Program-made: the position numbers and the translations under genes
Notes under the pieces: generated by a model
Told to the model about the DNA's origin: nothing
The model's input: the letters and a program-made list of their open reading frames with translations, nothing else
Databases searched by the model: none
Shown: positions 16,089 through 23,717 of the stretch, in pieces
How positions within the stretch are numbered: the stretch's first letter is position 1
How the letters are laid out: every line of letters begins with the position of its first letter
NCBI GenBank assembly: GCA_030690985.1
Contig: JAUYFG010000173.1
Span: 1-33,994, forward strand
Origin: Pseudomonadota bacterium
GTDB taxonomy: Bacteria; Pseudomonadota; Gammaproteobacteria; Burkholderiales; Thiobacillaceae
DNA: 33,994 nucleotides
Direction of reading: 5' to 3'

Positions 16089-17096
16089 ATGACCACCGCA
16101 TTGACCACCTCATTGACCATGAACCCGCTTGTTGATCGCTTCGGACGCACCATCGAATACCTGCGGCTTTCCGTGACGGATCGCTGCGATCTGCGTTGCG
16201 CCTATTGCATCCCGGAAGGCTTCAAGGACTTCGAGGAGCCGGAACACTGGCTCAACTTCGATGAACTGGAACGCCTGCTCGGGCTGTTCGCCAGTCTGGG
16301 TATGAAACGCGTGCGTCTGACCGGCGGCGAGCCGCTGCTGCGCCGCAATGTGGTTGATCTGTGTGGGCGCATTGCCGCCCTGCCAGGTATCGAGGACCTG
16401 TCGCTGTCCAGCAATGCCACGCAACTGGCCAAGATGGCCGGCGACCTCAAACAGGCCGGTGTCACCCGCCTGAATATCAGTCTCGATTCCCTGCGCCCGG
16501 AAGTGGTGGAGAAGATCAACGGCCGCCCGGTGCTGGACCAGGTGCTGGATGGCCTGGAGACCGCGCGCGCGGTGGGTTTCGCCCCGATCAAGGTCAACAT
16601 GGTGGTGATGCAGGAAAACGCCGACGACATCGACACCATGGTCGCCTACTGCATGGAACGCGGCTTTGTCCTGCGCCTGATCGAACTCATGCCGATGGGC
16701 GAAACCGCCCGGCGCATGGGCTACGTTGACCTGCAACCGGTCATCGCCCGCCTGCGCCAGCGCTTCGGCCTGGTCGACACCCTGATGCCTCGCGGCGGCG
16801 GGCCGGCGCGTTATCTGGGCACACCTGACGGCCGTTTCACGGTGGGCTTCATCACCCCCATCTCGCAGCACTTCTGCGAAACCTGCAATCGCGTGCGCCT
16901 GACCGTGGATGGCGTCCTGCACCTGTGCCTGGGGCAGGAAGAGCGTATGGACTTCCGCGTCCTGATGCGCGCCGGCGCTTCCGACGCCGATCTGGTCGAC
17001 GCCATCCACCGCGCCATCGACATGAAGCCGGAACGCCATGAATTCCGCGAGCAACCGCAAAAACTGGTGCGTTTCATGAGCATGACCGGCGGTTGA
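16089..17096 (+). CDS. moaA: GTP 3',8-cyclase (radical SAM, molybdenum cofactor step 1)
   Basis: The enzyme starts molybdenum cofactor synthesis from GTP. The radical-SAM cluster CDLRCAYC (Cys33, 37, 40 from the chosen start), the TGGEPLLRR segment, the C-terminal cluster CETCNRVRLTVDG...C, and the C-terminal Gly-Gly (MSMTGG) needed for activity are all present. Starts at 16089 (335 residues) and 16119 (MNPLVDRFGR, 325 residues) are both possible; neither has a strong Shine-Dalgarno, and the intervening codons are a small tandem repeat of TTGACCAC. It is divergent from mobB. Confidence 0.97.
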   Translation: MTTALTTSLTMNPLVDRFGRTIEYLRLSVTDRCDLRCAYCIPEGFKDFEEPEHWLNFDELERLLGLFASLGMKRVRLTGGEPLLRRNVVDLCGRIAALPGIEDLSLSSNATQLAKMAGDLKQAGVTRLNISLDSLRPEVVEKINGRPVLDQVLDGLETARAVGFAPIKVNMVVMQENADDIDTMVAYCMERGFVLRLIELMPMGETARRMGYVDLQPVIARLRQRFGLVDTLMPRGGGPARYLGTPDGRFTVGFITPISQHFCETCNRVRLTVDGVLHLCLGQEERMDFRVLMRAGASDADLVDAIHRAIDMKPERHEFREQPQKLVRFMSMTGG

Positions 17097-17159
17097 GGCG
17101 TTGAGAGACCCTTGTCCGCACAGTAGAATCACGCAAATTCTTGTAATCGGAGTGACACG

Positions 17160-17264
17160 ATGAACATCTTCAGCAAATACAACCTGCCTTTCACTTTGAT
17201 CATTGCCATGATTGCCTGGGCCTGGCTCAGCCTGTTCTCGGTGATACTGGGTTCGTTGTTCTGA
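17160..17264 (+). CDS. 34-residue single-pass membrane protein
   Basis: ATG at 17160 follows GGAG 8 nt upstream and encodes MNIFSKYNLPFTLIIAMIAW and 14 further residues ending SVILGSLF. There is a short polar N-terminus and then one continuous hydrophobic helix of about 25 residues with an aromatic WAW patch. I do not recognise a family. It lies 63 bp downstream of moaA and could share its transcript. The last 34 bp of the gene are duplicated at 17404-17437, on the other side of a palindromic repeat. Confidence 0.6.
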   Translation: MNIFSKYNLPFTLIIAMIAWAWLSLFSVILGSLF

Positions 17265-17265
17265 T
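17232..17265. repeat. 34-bp direct repeat, left copy (3' end of small ORF)
   Basis: It matches 17404-17437 at 33 of 34 positions and includes the stop codon of the small membrane protein gene. The two copies bracket 138 bp that contain a perfect palindrome. Confidence 0.85.
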
Positions 17266-17326
17266 CGTGCTTATCGGGTTGTCACACCCACCCGATGTAG
17301 AGGCTCGTGATTTCGTGGCATGGGCT

Positions 17327-17399
17327 GTAGGTTGGGCAAAGCGAAGCGTGCCCAACGAACCGCCGCGATGTTGGGCACGCTTCGCTTTGCCCAACCTAC
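17327..17399. repeat. Palindromic repeat with perfect 30-bp arms
   Basis: The arms at 17327-17356 and 17370-17399 are exact reverse complements (beginning GTAGGTTGGGCAAAGCGAAG), with a 13-nt loop. It belongs to a type of intergenic palindrome (GTAGG...GCGAAGCG...) of which the elements at 10333 and 32664 look like distant relatives. Confidence 0.9.
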
Positions 17400-17403
17400 G
17401 TCA

Positions 17404-17437
17404 CTGTTCTCGGTGATCCTGGGTTCGTTGTTCTGAT
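17404..17437. repeat. 34-bp direct repeat, right copy
   Basis: This copy repeats the last 11 codons and stop of the small ORF with one synonymous change (ATA to ATC), but has no start codon of its own. Confidence 0.85.
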
Positions 17438-17445
17438 TTATCCGA

Positions 17446-17490
17446 ACCGCAATGAAAAAGCCCCGCATCGCGGGGCTTTTTCATTGCGGT
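17446..17490. terminator. Strong bidirectional terminator
   Basis: A perfect 21-bp stem (ACCGCAATGAAAAAGCCCCGC and its complement) with an ATC loop contains an A5 tract on one side and T5 on the other, so it can stop transcripts from both directions. It separates the moaA/small ORF side from rpoH, whose stop lies 10 bp beyond. Confidence 0.92.
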
Positions 17491-17499
17491 GAAGCCGGA

Positions 17500-18351
17500 T
17501 CAGGCGGTCAGTGCCGCGCGCATTTTCTGCAAAGCCTTGGCCTCGACCTGACGCACCCGCTCGGCGGAAATGCCATACACGGCGGCCAGTTCGTGCAGCG
17601 TTGCGGGGTTTTCCTCGTTCAGCCAGCGCGATTTGACGATATGCCGGCTGCGCTCATCCAGACTTTCCAGAGCACGCGAAAGGCCCACGGTGGCGAGCTT
17701 CTCGCGTTCCTTGTTCTCGATATGCTGGGTCGGCTCGGCATTCGGCGCGGCCAGGTAAGCGATCGGCGCGAAGCTCTCCTCATCGCTGTCCACACTCGGC
17801 TCCAGCGACACATCCTGCCCGTACATCCGGATTTCCATTTCCCGCACGTCCGAGTGGTTGACATTGAGCGCGCGCGCCATTTCTTCGACGGCGCCACTGC
17901 TGAGGCTGCCATCGCGCTTCTTCATGCTGCGCAGGTTGAAGAACAGTTTGCGCTGCGCCTTGGTGGTCGCCACCTTGAGCAAACGCCAGTTCTTCAGGAT
18001 GTACTCGTGGATTTCCGCCTTGATCCAGTGCACCGCAAACGACACCAGACGCACCCCCCGTTCCGGGTCATAACGCTTCACCGCCTTCATCAGGCCGACA
18101 TTGCCTTCCTGGATCAGGTCGGCATGCGGCAGGCCGTAACCCAGATAACCGCGCGCAATGGCCACCACCAGACGCAGATGCGACAACACCAACTGGCGGG
18201 CCGCTTCGACATCTTCGTTTTCATGAAAACGCACGGCCAGGTCATGTTCCTGCTCGGCGGTCAGCAGCGGGAAGCGATTCACCGCCTGGATGTAGCTTTC
18301 CAGACTGCCTAACGTGGACGGGACGGGGAAATCAAGCGCGGTAGCGGTCAT
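17500..18351 (-). CDS. rpoH: RNA polymerase sigma-32 (heat-shock) factor
   Basis: This 283-residue sigma factor directs RNA polymerase to heat-shock promoters. Region 2 (LVLSHLRLVVAIARGYLGYG, DLIQEGNVGLMKAVKRYDPE, VRLVSFAVHWIKAEI), the RpoH box (QRKLFFNLR) and region 4 (VYGISAERVRQVEAKAL) are intact. The ATG at 18351 has AGGAG 7 nt upstream; the longer frame starts with TTG. A perfect CIRCE operator lies just upstream, indicating control by the HrcA repressor. In many proteobacteria rpoH follows ftsX directly; here about 2.6 kb of decayed accessory DNA separates them. Confidence 0.97.
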   Translation of the reverse strand: MTATALDFPVPSTLGSLESYIQAVNRFPLLTAEQEHDLAVRFHENEDVEAARQLVLSHLRLVVAIARGYLGYGLPHADLIQEGNVGLMKAVKRYDPERGVRLVSFAVHWIKAEIHEYILKNWRLLKVATTKAQRKLFFNLRSMKKRDGSLSSGAVEEMARALNVNHSDVREMEIRMYGQDVSLEPSVDSDEESFAPIAYLAAPNAEPTQHIENKEREKLATVGLSRALESLDERSRHIVKSRWLNEENPATLHELAAVYGISAERVRQVEAKALQKMRAALTA

Positions 18352-18384
18352 CTGCTTACTCCTATTACTCAAGTTTTTCGAATA

Positions 18385-18411
18385 TTAGCACTCGCTTGAA
18401 TGGAGTGCTAA
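18385..18411 (-). promoter_or_regulatory. CIRCE operator in the rpoH promoter
   Basis: The sequence is an exact TTAGCACTC-N9-GAGTGCTAA, the HrcA-binding CIRCE element, 33 bp before the rpoH ATG. On the minus strand its far arm supplies a plausible -35 (TTAGCA) and its near arm runs into TAATAT, a plausible -10, with an 18-bp spacer. HrcA would therefore cover the core promoter. HrcA itself is not in the window. Confidence 0.95.
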
Positions 18412-18559
18412 GCGCCGAAGCGAATACCCGAGTTTTTTTGTCGGCATTGGTCGATCAGCCTGAGCGCACGGCTTGTGGGGCAATGGGCACGGCGCTGTGC
18501 AAAATAGCCAATCGACTCATATCAATCCGGCCGCTCCTCCCGGTATGGCCGGCACACTC

Positions 18560-19100
18560 CGTAGACAGTGTAGTTTGAAAACCACCGGGGTCTGGCAGGC
18601 CACCGGCGGATTCGCGCTCAACGATCTCGATGGCCGTGGCGATCAGCTCGAACTCCGTGGGCTTGCTTCTGAAGGTCTTGCCAGCGGTTTGCTGCGTTAT
18701 GGCCACCCGCTGGGCAACGACGGTGCTCGCGTCGAACTGCGCGCCTCCCATCTGCGTTACCGACTCGGCGACAGTTTTTCCGCCCTCGACGCAAGGGGGC
18801 AGGCCACCACCTGGGGCGGCGATCTGCATTACCCGATCCGCAGAAGCCAGAACGCAACCTCAACCTGACCGCCAGCCTGGAGCGGCGCGAGAGCGCCGAC
18901 GACAACCTGGGCATAGCCACCCGCCGCCACGAGATCGACAGCCCTCGCCTGGGCATCACCGGCGACCGCATCGACGCGGCCTGGGGGGTGGCTACAGCCA
19001 GTACAGCCTCATGCCGGGCCGCGACGCCAATGGCGACAACAGCGATGGCAGCGGCCAGCACAGCGCGCGGGCCTGGGCGCAACTCAGCAAACGCTTCTGA
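18560..19100 (+). pseudogene. FhaC/ShlB-type two-partner secretion transporter remnant
   Basis: Three frames in succession resemble the C-terminal beta-barrel of FhaC/ShlB outer-membrane transporters: GDQLELRGLASEGLASGLLR and ASHLRYRLGDSFSALDARG (to about 18850), then NLNLTASLERRESADDNLGI and RLGITGDRIDAAWG (18853-18984), then GGYSQYSLMPGRDANG to a TGA at 19098-19100. The second shift falls in a run of six G, so it may be a true mutation or a sequencing error; the first does not. Both the POTRA part and the end of the barrel are missing. It is a dead fragment of the exporter for a large FhaB-type adhesin, a remnant of which lies at 19984. Confidence 0.75.
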
Positions 19101-19168
19101 TGATGTCCGGCGAGCGTCGTTGCGGCCGAGCGCTATCGATGCTTCGGGAAAGCGCAACTGAATCTCCC

Positions 19169-19222
19169 GTGGGAGCGGGCTTGCCCGCGATACGACGGTG
19201 TTCATCGCGGGCAAGCCCGCTC
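19169..19222. repeat. REP-like palindrome
   Basis: Perfect 19-bp arms (GAGCGGGCTTGCCCGCGAT at 19173-19191 and its complement at 19204-19222) surround a 12-nt loop. The right arm is identical to a 19-mer inside ispE (7170-7188), and both are followed closely by CGCTACGGA. Confidence 0.85.
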
Positions 19223-19255
19223 TTGCGCGCTACGGAAGAGCCATTCCGGGGCGCC

Positions 19256-19663
19256 TCAGCCGCCCGCCGTCCAGTTCTCCACCGCCAGACCGGAAAAACG
19301 GCGGAAATCCGCCTCATTGTTGGTCACCAACACCGCACCCAGGCTCAGGGCGTGGGCGGCGATCAGCTTGTCCAGGGCGTTGCGAGCGCGTTGCGGATCA
19401 GCCAGGCGTACCTCGGCGTAGGCACGGGCGGCGGCTGCATCAAAGGGGGCCACCACGACATCCTCCCGAATACCGTCCAGCAGAAAACGGCGCAATGTCC
19501 GTGCTTCGAGCCTGGCGGCCAGAATGCCGAACTCCAGTTCCGCCAGGGTGATGGCGGACATCAGCAATTCGCCGTAGTAGCAGGCCTCCATGCGAGCCGC
19601 CAGATGGGGCAAAGCGCCTTGCATCACATCGATGCAGACATTGGTGTCGAGCATGTACTTCAT
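19256..19663 (-). CDS. vapC: VapC-type PIN-domain toxin ribonuclease
   Basis: The 135-residue protein begins MKYMLDTNVCIDVM, giving the first PIN acidic residue (Asp6), followed by Glu42 in LAELEFG, Asp98 in NALDKLIAAHAL and the TNNEADFRRF block. These acidic residues hold the metal ions for RNA cleavage; VapC toxins typically cut tRNA or rRNA. It overlaps vapB by ATGA, the usual toxin-antitoxin coupling. It sits in the decayed island between rpoH and ftsX and looks intact, with no shift or missing catalytic residue. Confidence 0.93.
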   Translation of the reverse strand: MKYMLDTNVCIDVMQGALPHLAARMEACYYGELLMSAITLAELEFGILAARLEARTLRRFLLDGIREDVVVAPFDAAAARAYAEVRLADPQRARNALDKLIAAHALSLGAVLVTNNEADFRRFSGLAVENWTAGG

Positions 19664-19920
19664 GGCATCGCCCTGGCCAGAGGCGCCCAGTTCCGCTCTG
19701 GCTCCTCGCCCGGATCGGGGCGGCCGTCGGGAAACATGTCCGGCCCGCCAAGCGCGGCAAACTTGGCCGCCAGCCCCGTCAACCGGCGGGGCTCCAGCCG
19801 GATCAACACCCCCTCCGGCACCACCTCGATTTCCACTTCCTTCACTTCTGGTGGCAACTGCATTTCCTTCGGAATCCGTACCGCCTGCGAATTGCCGCTC
19901 TTGAAGACTCGTGTGCGCAT
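19660..19920 (-). CDS. vapB: VapB-type antitoxin (AbrB-like)
   Basis: The 86-residue protein starts with an AbrB/SpoVT-type DNA-binding domain (MRTRVFKSGNSQAVRIPKEM ... VEIEVVPEGVLIRL) and ends in a Pro/Asp/Glu-rich tail (DMFPDGRPDPGEEPE) that would bind and block the toxin. The ATG at 19920 has GGAG 5 nt upstream; a longer start at 19932 is possible. Antitoxins of this type usually repress their own operon together with the toxin. Confidence 0.9.
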   Translation of the reverse strand: MRTRVFKSGNSQAVRIPKEMQLPPEVKEVEIEVVPEGVLIRLEPRRLTGLAAKFAALGGPDMFPDGRPDPGEEPERNWAPLARAMP

Positions 19921-19931
19921 GATCCACTCCA

Positions 19932-19941
19932 TGTATATACA
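19932..19941. promoter_or_regulatory. Possible vapB operator palindrome
   Basis: TGTATATACA is a perfect 10-bp palindrome 11 bp before the vapB start, in an AT-rich spot unlike the surrounding GC-rich DNA. VapB family dimers often bind such sites; this is inference from position and symmetry. Confidence 0.4.
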
Positions 19942-19983
19942 GTGCGCACAGTATAGGTCCGATGCCTTGCCCGTGAGAACACC

Positions 19984-20538
19984 ATGAACCACAGCTATCG
20001 ACTGGTCTGGAACGACCGCGCCCAGCGTTATGTCCCCGCCCCCGAAACCGCCCGCGCCCGAGGCAAATCCGCCGGCGGGCGGGCACCGTTGGTTCTGAGT
20101 CTGGCAGCGTTACTCGCAGTACCCGCCTGGGCCGGGCCACCCGCGCTCGACGCCCTGCCCGAAGGAGGACGGGTCAGCGCCGGGCAGGCCGTTATCAGCC
20201 AGGTCGGCGCCCGCATGGAGGTGGTACAGGGCAGCGAGCGTGCCATCCTGGAATGGAACCGCTTCGACATCGGCGCACATCTGAAATCCGCCATGAGGGG
20301 TTTTCTCCACAGCGGGTACGAGGGTGCCGGCAAGCCGGTGGTGGTGGACAAGAACCGCGCCTGGCTGCATCACATCGAGTTTCTGCTGGGGATGGAACCG
20401 GATGCGTGCCTGCTGGTGCCGGTACGCGATCTGGCGCAGATCTACGATTCCATCGAGGCGCGCCACCAGCAGACGATCCTGGTGGATTTCATCGATCATC
20501 TGGCGGACTTTAACGTGAAACAACGGCCATGCCCGTAG
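19984..20538 (+). pseudogene. Chimera: FhaB-type secretion leader fused in frame to a sulfotransferase-like fragment
   Basis: Residues 1-10 (MNHSYRLVWN) and the long signal peptide to about residue 50 (LSLAALLAVPAWA) match the extended signal peptide of FhaB-type two-partner secretion exoproteins. Residues 58-98 (LPEGGRVSAGQAVISQVGAR ... EWNRFDIGA) are the start of the TPS domain. From about residue 99 (codon near 20278) the sequence changes to one resembling bacterial sulfotransferases (GKPVVVDKNRAWL, ACLLVPVRDLAQIYDSIEAR), ending at a stop in a repeat. The frame is continuous across the junction, so a fused, exported fragment could be made, but neither half is complete. A sulfotransferase 3' piece follows at 20733. 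Confidence 0.65.
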
Positions 20539-20568
20539 GAGCGAGCTTGCTCGCGAGGCCGCTCCTAC
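20535..20568. repeat. REP-like palindrome (GTAGGAGCG family)
   Basis: The outer arms are GTAGGAGCG and CGCTCCTAC, with an inner GCGAGC/GCTCGC hairpin. It overlaps the stop codon of the chimeric ORF. Confidence 0.8.
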
Positions 20569-20633
20569 GGCGGGTTTCATTTTCCGGGGTGGCCATCCGG
20601 CCATGACGGTTAACGTAAAACAACCACGCCTCT

Positions 20634-20692
20634 GTAGCGCAGGCGTCCCGCCTGCATTCAGCGCCGAGAGCAGGCGGGGACGCCTGCGCTAC
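20634..20692. repeat. REP-like palindrome (GTAGCGCAGGCG family)
   Basis: Arms of 22 and 23 nt beginning GTAGCGCAGGCGTCCCGCC are complementary except for one extra G. This family differs in sequence from the neighbouring element at 20535. Confidence 0.85.
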
Positions 20693-20732
20693 AAGGGCGT
20701 CCGGTTTCATCATTCGGGGCGGCGGGGCCGCC

Positions 20733-20939
20733 ATGCCCGTTAGCCGCTTCGGCCGCGCCGACCAGTTGTTTGCCAAGGAAAAGATCATCGGCGCGCCGCT
20801 GTCCTCCATCAATGCAGTGCTGGATTTGCCTCAGGCGATCAAGGATCGGCTGTTTTTCCTGCGCTTCGGGGATTTGATGGCGCGCCCGGAGGAAACGATG
20901 GGGCGGGTGTTCGACTGGCTGTACCCCGACGCGCGTTGA
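20733..20939 (+). pseudogene. Sulfotransferase-like C-terminal fragment
   Basis: The 68-residue frame reads FGRADQLFAKEKIIGAPLSS then RLFFLRFGDLMARPEETMGR and VFDWLYPDAR. The F(L/V)RF-DL--P---M pattern matches the end of sulfotransferase domains, including the 3'-phosphate-binding side of the PAPS site. It appears to be the tail of the gene whose middle part is fused to the FhaB leader at 19984-20538; a central portion is missing and replaced by repeats. Confidence 0.55.
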
Positions 20940-21003
20940 GCGCTGGCGGTGTGCAGCGCCTACGGTTCCGGGGGGGACTCCAGATTGGTCATTAATGTCG
21001 ACA

Positions 21004-21900
21004 TTAGTCGTTCTGCCGCAGGGCGCGGCTGACAGCGAAGTAAGCGCCCAACCAGCCGAGCATCGACGAGAACAGAAGCAGAAGGCCGGTTTCCTGGAGA
21101 GAGAGACCGGCCAGGAGGAATTGCGAGCCATAGGCGGCGGCAACCTGGGCGACGCTGCTTTCCAGGAGCAGGCCGCCGGCGATCACCAGCAACCAGCCGG
21201 CGAGACCGCCGGCGAGACCCTGGATGCCGCCGAAATAGAGGAAAGGGCGACGGATGAAGCGGTCGGTGGCACCGATCAGACGGGCGACTTCGATCGCGTC
21301 CTCCTGCGCGTAAATTTGCAGGCGGATCGTGTTGCCGGTGATGGCCGCGAGCGCCGCGCCGAGCACAACAATCAACATGCCGACCAGGTCGCGGCCCAGT
21401 TGCATGAGGGCGGCAAGGCGCTTGATCCAGTCGCTATCCACCAACACCCGTTCGACATCCGGATTGCCTTTGACTTCTGCGGCCAGCAACTCCAGAGCCT
21501 CCGGCGTGGTCTCCTTGGGGGTGAGCACCAGGGTATGCGGCAGCGGATTTTCCGGCAGGCCGACAGCGACTTCGGCGAGGCCAGCGGCCTCCAGACGTTT
21601 GATGCCGGCGTTTTTACTGATGAACAACACCTCGGCGACATCGGCGCGCTTTTTCAGGCTCGCGGCGAGGGCACGTGCTTTTGTCTCATCCACTTCCTTG
21701 AAGAAGGCGGTGACTTCCGCCTGCGGTTTGACGCCGCCGGCCGCGCGTTCCAGGTTGCTGAGCAGCACATAGAGGCCGGCGGGCAGGCTGACCGCCACCC
21801 CGATCACCAGGATGGTGAACAGGGTGGCGACCGGCGCGGCGCGGAATTGCTCGGCCGCAATCTTGAGGCTGTGCAGGTGGTGGGCGAGCCAGGCTTTCAT
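21004..21900 (-). CDS. ftsX: Cell division ABC transporter-like membrane protein FtsX
   Basis: This 298-residue protein has one N-terminal membrane helix (TLFTILVIGVAVSLPAGLYVLL), a periplasmic domain of about 110 residues and three C-terminal helices, as in other FtsX proteins. With FtsE it couples ATP hydrolysis to peptidoglycan hydrolase activation at the division septum. Its ATG overlaps the ftsE stop by one base (TGATG). The stop codon lies inside the palindrome TAATGTCGACATTA (20993-21006), at the border with the decayed island. Confidence 0.96.
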   Translation of the reverse strand: MKAWLAHHLHSLKIAAEQFRAAPVATLFTILVIGVAVSLPAGLYVLLSNLERAAGGVKPQAEVTAFFKEVDETKARALAASLKKRADVAEVLFISKNAGIKRLEAAGLAEVAVGLPENPLPHTLVLTPKETTPEALELLAAEVKGNPDVERVLVDSDWIKRLAALMQLGRDLVGMLIVVLGAALAAITGNTIRLQIYAQEDAIEVARLIGATDRFIRRPFLYFGGIQGLAGGLAGWLLVIAGGLLLESSVAQVAAAYGSQFLLAGLSLQETGLLLLFSSMLGWLGAYFAVSRALRQND

Positions 21901-22568
21901 CAGGAGACCTGCTTACCGTAGGCCAGGGTGACCTTGCGGCCGCCATAGCGGTTGATCAGTTCCTGGTCGTGGGTGGAAATGATGAGGGTGACGCCGACTT
22001 CGTTGAAGGCGCGAAACATGTCCATGATGTCACGGGCATAGGCGTCGTCCAGGTTGGCGGTGGGCTCGTCGGCCAGCACCAGGGCGGGACGGCTGACGAT
22101 GGCGCGGGCGATGCACAGGCGCTGCTGTTCGCCGCCGGAGAGCGTGATGGGGCGGGCGCGTTCCTTGTTGAGCAGGCCGACCTTGTCGAGGGCGGCGCGC
22201 ACCCGGCGGGCGGCGTCGTTGCCGATCACGCCCTGGATATGCAGGGGCATCAGTACGTTGTCGAACACGCTGCGGTCGTACAGCAACTTGTGGTCCTGGA
22301 AGATCAGACCGATGTTGCGGCGGAAGAAGGGCAGCGCCGGGCGTTTCATGCGGCCGACGTTCTGGCCGTTGACGATGATGTGGCCGTTGGTGGGACGCTC
22401 GATGGCGGCAATGAGCTTGAGCAAGGTGCTTTTGCCCGCGCCGGAATGGCCGGTGAGGAACACCATTTCGCCTTGTTCGATCACCAGCGAGATATTGGAC
22501 AGTGCTTCGTGGCCGCCAGGGTAACGCTTGGTGACTTCGGAGATTTCGATCAGCGGCGGTGCGGACAT
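21900..22568 (-). CDS. ftsE: Cell division ATP-binding protein FtsE
   Basis: The 222-residue ABC ATPase shows Walker [10 protein letters not shown]-loop ([17 protein letters not shown]), signature LSGGEQQR, Walker B LVLADEPT and the H-loop STHDQE. The start at 22568 lies only 2 bp after the ftsY stop, so translation is probably coupled; the frame is open well upstream into ftsY but that part is antisense to the family. It partners FtsX. Confidence 0.96.
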   Translation of the reverse strand: MSAPPLIEISEVTKRYPGGHEALSNISLVIEQGEMVFLTGHSGAGKSTLLKLIAAIERPTNGHIIVNGQNVGRMKRPALPFFRRNIGLIFQDHKLLYDRSVFDNVLMPLHIQGVIGNDAARRVRAALDKVGLLNKERARPITLSGGEQQRLCIARAIVSRPALVLADEPTANLDDAYARDIMDMFRAFNEVGVTLIISTHDQELINRYGGRKVTLAYGKQVS

Positions 22569-22570
22569 GG

Positions 22571-23635
22571 TCAGGTGAACAGCGCGTCCACGAATTCGAC
22601 GACACGGAACGGTTGCAGGTCGTCCAACCCCTCGCCGATACCGATGAAGCGCACCGGCACTGCTTGCTTTTGACCAAAACGCGCAGCCAGCGCCGCGATG
22701 ACGCCGCCCTTGGCGGTGCCGTCCAGTTTGGTCATGACCAGGCCGGTGAGGCCCAGCGCCTCGTCGAAGGACTTGACCTGCGTCAGCGCGTTCTGGCCGA
22801 TGTTGGCATCCAGCACCAGCAGCACTTCGTGCGGCGCGCTGGGATCGACTTTCTGGATCACCCGCTTGACCTTGCGGATCTCTTCCATCAGGTGCAACTG
22901 GGTGGGCAATCGCCCGGCGGTGTCGGCCAACACCACATCGATGCCACGCGCGCGGGCGGACTGGATGGCATCGAAAATCACGGAGGCGGAGTCGCCGGCC
23001 TGCGAGGAAATCACTTCCACATTGTTGCGCCTGCCCCACTCGGCCAACTGCTCGCGCGCGGCGGCACGGAAGGTATCGCCGGCGGCCAGCAGCACACTCT
23101 TGCCCTCGGCCTGGAAACGTCGCGCCAGTTTGCCGATGGTGGTGGTCTTGCCGGCGCCGTTGACCCCGGCCAGCATGATCACAAAGGGTTTGTTGCTGCT
23201 GGTGTCGAGCGGCCGCTCCAGCGGCGCCAGCAGATCCACCAACTCGGCCTTGAGCGCATCGCGGAGTTGGCTGGCATCGGTAAGGCGCTCGCGTTTCACG
23301 CGGCCGCGCAGTTTGTCGATCAGATGCTGGGTGGCTTCGACGCCGACATCGGCCGAGAGCAACACCGTTTCCAGCTCTTCGAACAGCGCATCATCGATCC
23401 TGGCGCCGACGCCGAACAAGCCGGTGACCTGGCTGGAAAAAACATTGCGGGTGCGCGACAGGCCGCTCTTGAGGCGCTGCGCCCAGGAGAGCTTCGCGGC
23501 GGGAGGGGCGGGTTCCGGAGCAGGCGATGCGACCGGCTCCAGCGCCATCTCGGCTACAACGCCGGTTGCCACCGGCGCGGCAACCTCGGTGGCAACATCG
23601 AGCTGCGTCTTGCGGGATTTTAAGAAACCAAACAC
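22571..23635 (-). CDS. ftsY: Signal recognition particle receptor FtsY
   Basis: At 354 residues it has a short acidic/Ala-Pro-rich A domain (about 50 residues) and the full NG GTPase: [34 protein letters not shown]. It docks the SRP-ribosome complex at the inner membrane. Translation appears to begin at a GTG (23635, MFGFLKSRK). It heads the ftsY-ftsE-ftsX operon and is divergent from the M16 peptidase genes. Confidence 0.96.
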   Translation of the reverse strand: MFGFLKSRKTQLDVATEVAAPVATGVVAEMALEPVASPAPEPAPPAAKLSWAQRLKSGLSRTRNVFSSQVTGLFGVGARIDDALFEELETVLLSADVGVEATQHLIDKLRGRVKRERLTDASQLRDALKAELVDLLAPLERPLDTSSNKPFVIMLAGVNGAGKTTTIGKLARRFQAEGKSVLLAAGDTFRAAAREQLAEWGRRNNVEVISSQAGDSASVIFDAIQSARARGIDVVLADTAGRLPTQLHLMEEIRKVKRVIQKVDPSAPHEVLLVLDANIGQNALTQVKSFDEALGLTGLVMTKLDGTAKGGVIAALAARFGQKQAVPVRFIGIGEGLDDLQPFRVVEFVDALFT

Positions 23636-23717
23636 GGGGAATGAGCGTCAGAGGCTGCGTTATAAGCCGAGAAATTCTATCATGCGCCCCCCTCTGCCCC
23701 GCCTTGGCCACCCCTCC

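Larger units (their letters stand above)
20511..20745. repeat. Diverged tandem duplication (about 100-130 bp unit) with a different palindrome in each copy
   Basis: TAACGTGAAACAAC at 20511 recurs as TAACGTAAAACAAC at 20611, exactly 100 bp on. A second shared block, GGTTTCAT..CGGGG.GGC, occurs at 20573-20615 and 20703-20745. Between the blocks the first unit carries the palindrome at 20535 and the second the unrelated palindrome at 20634. Confidence 0.6.

Noticed and set aside
18980-18990. Functional FhaC transporter interrupted only by sequencing error in the G6 run
   Set aside because: Correcting this shift would still leave another frameshift near 18853, no POTRA domain and no barrel end, so the locus is a remnant in any case.
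22698-23717. N-terminal extension of the first M16 peptidase back to 22698
   Set aside because: This part is antisense to ftsY, lacks family similarity, and the signal peptide begins at 23718.
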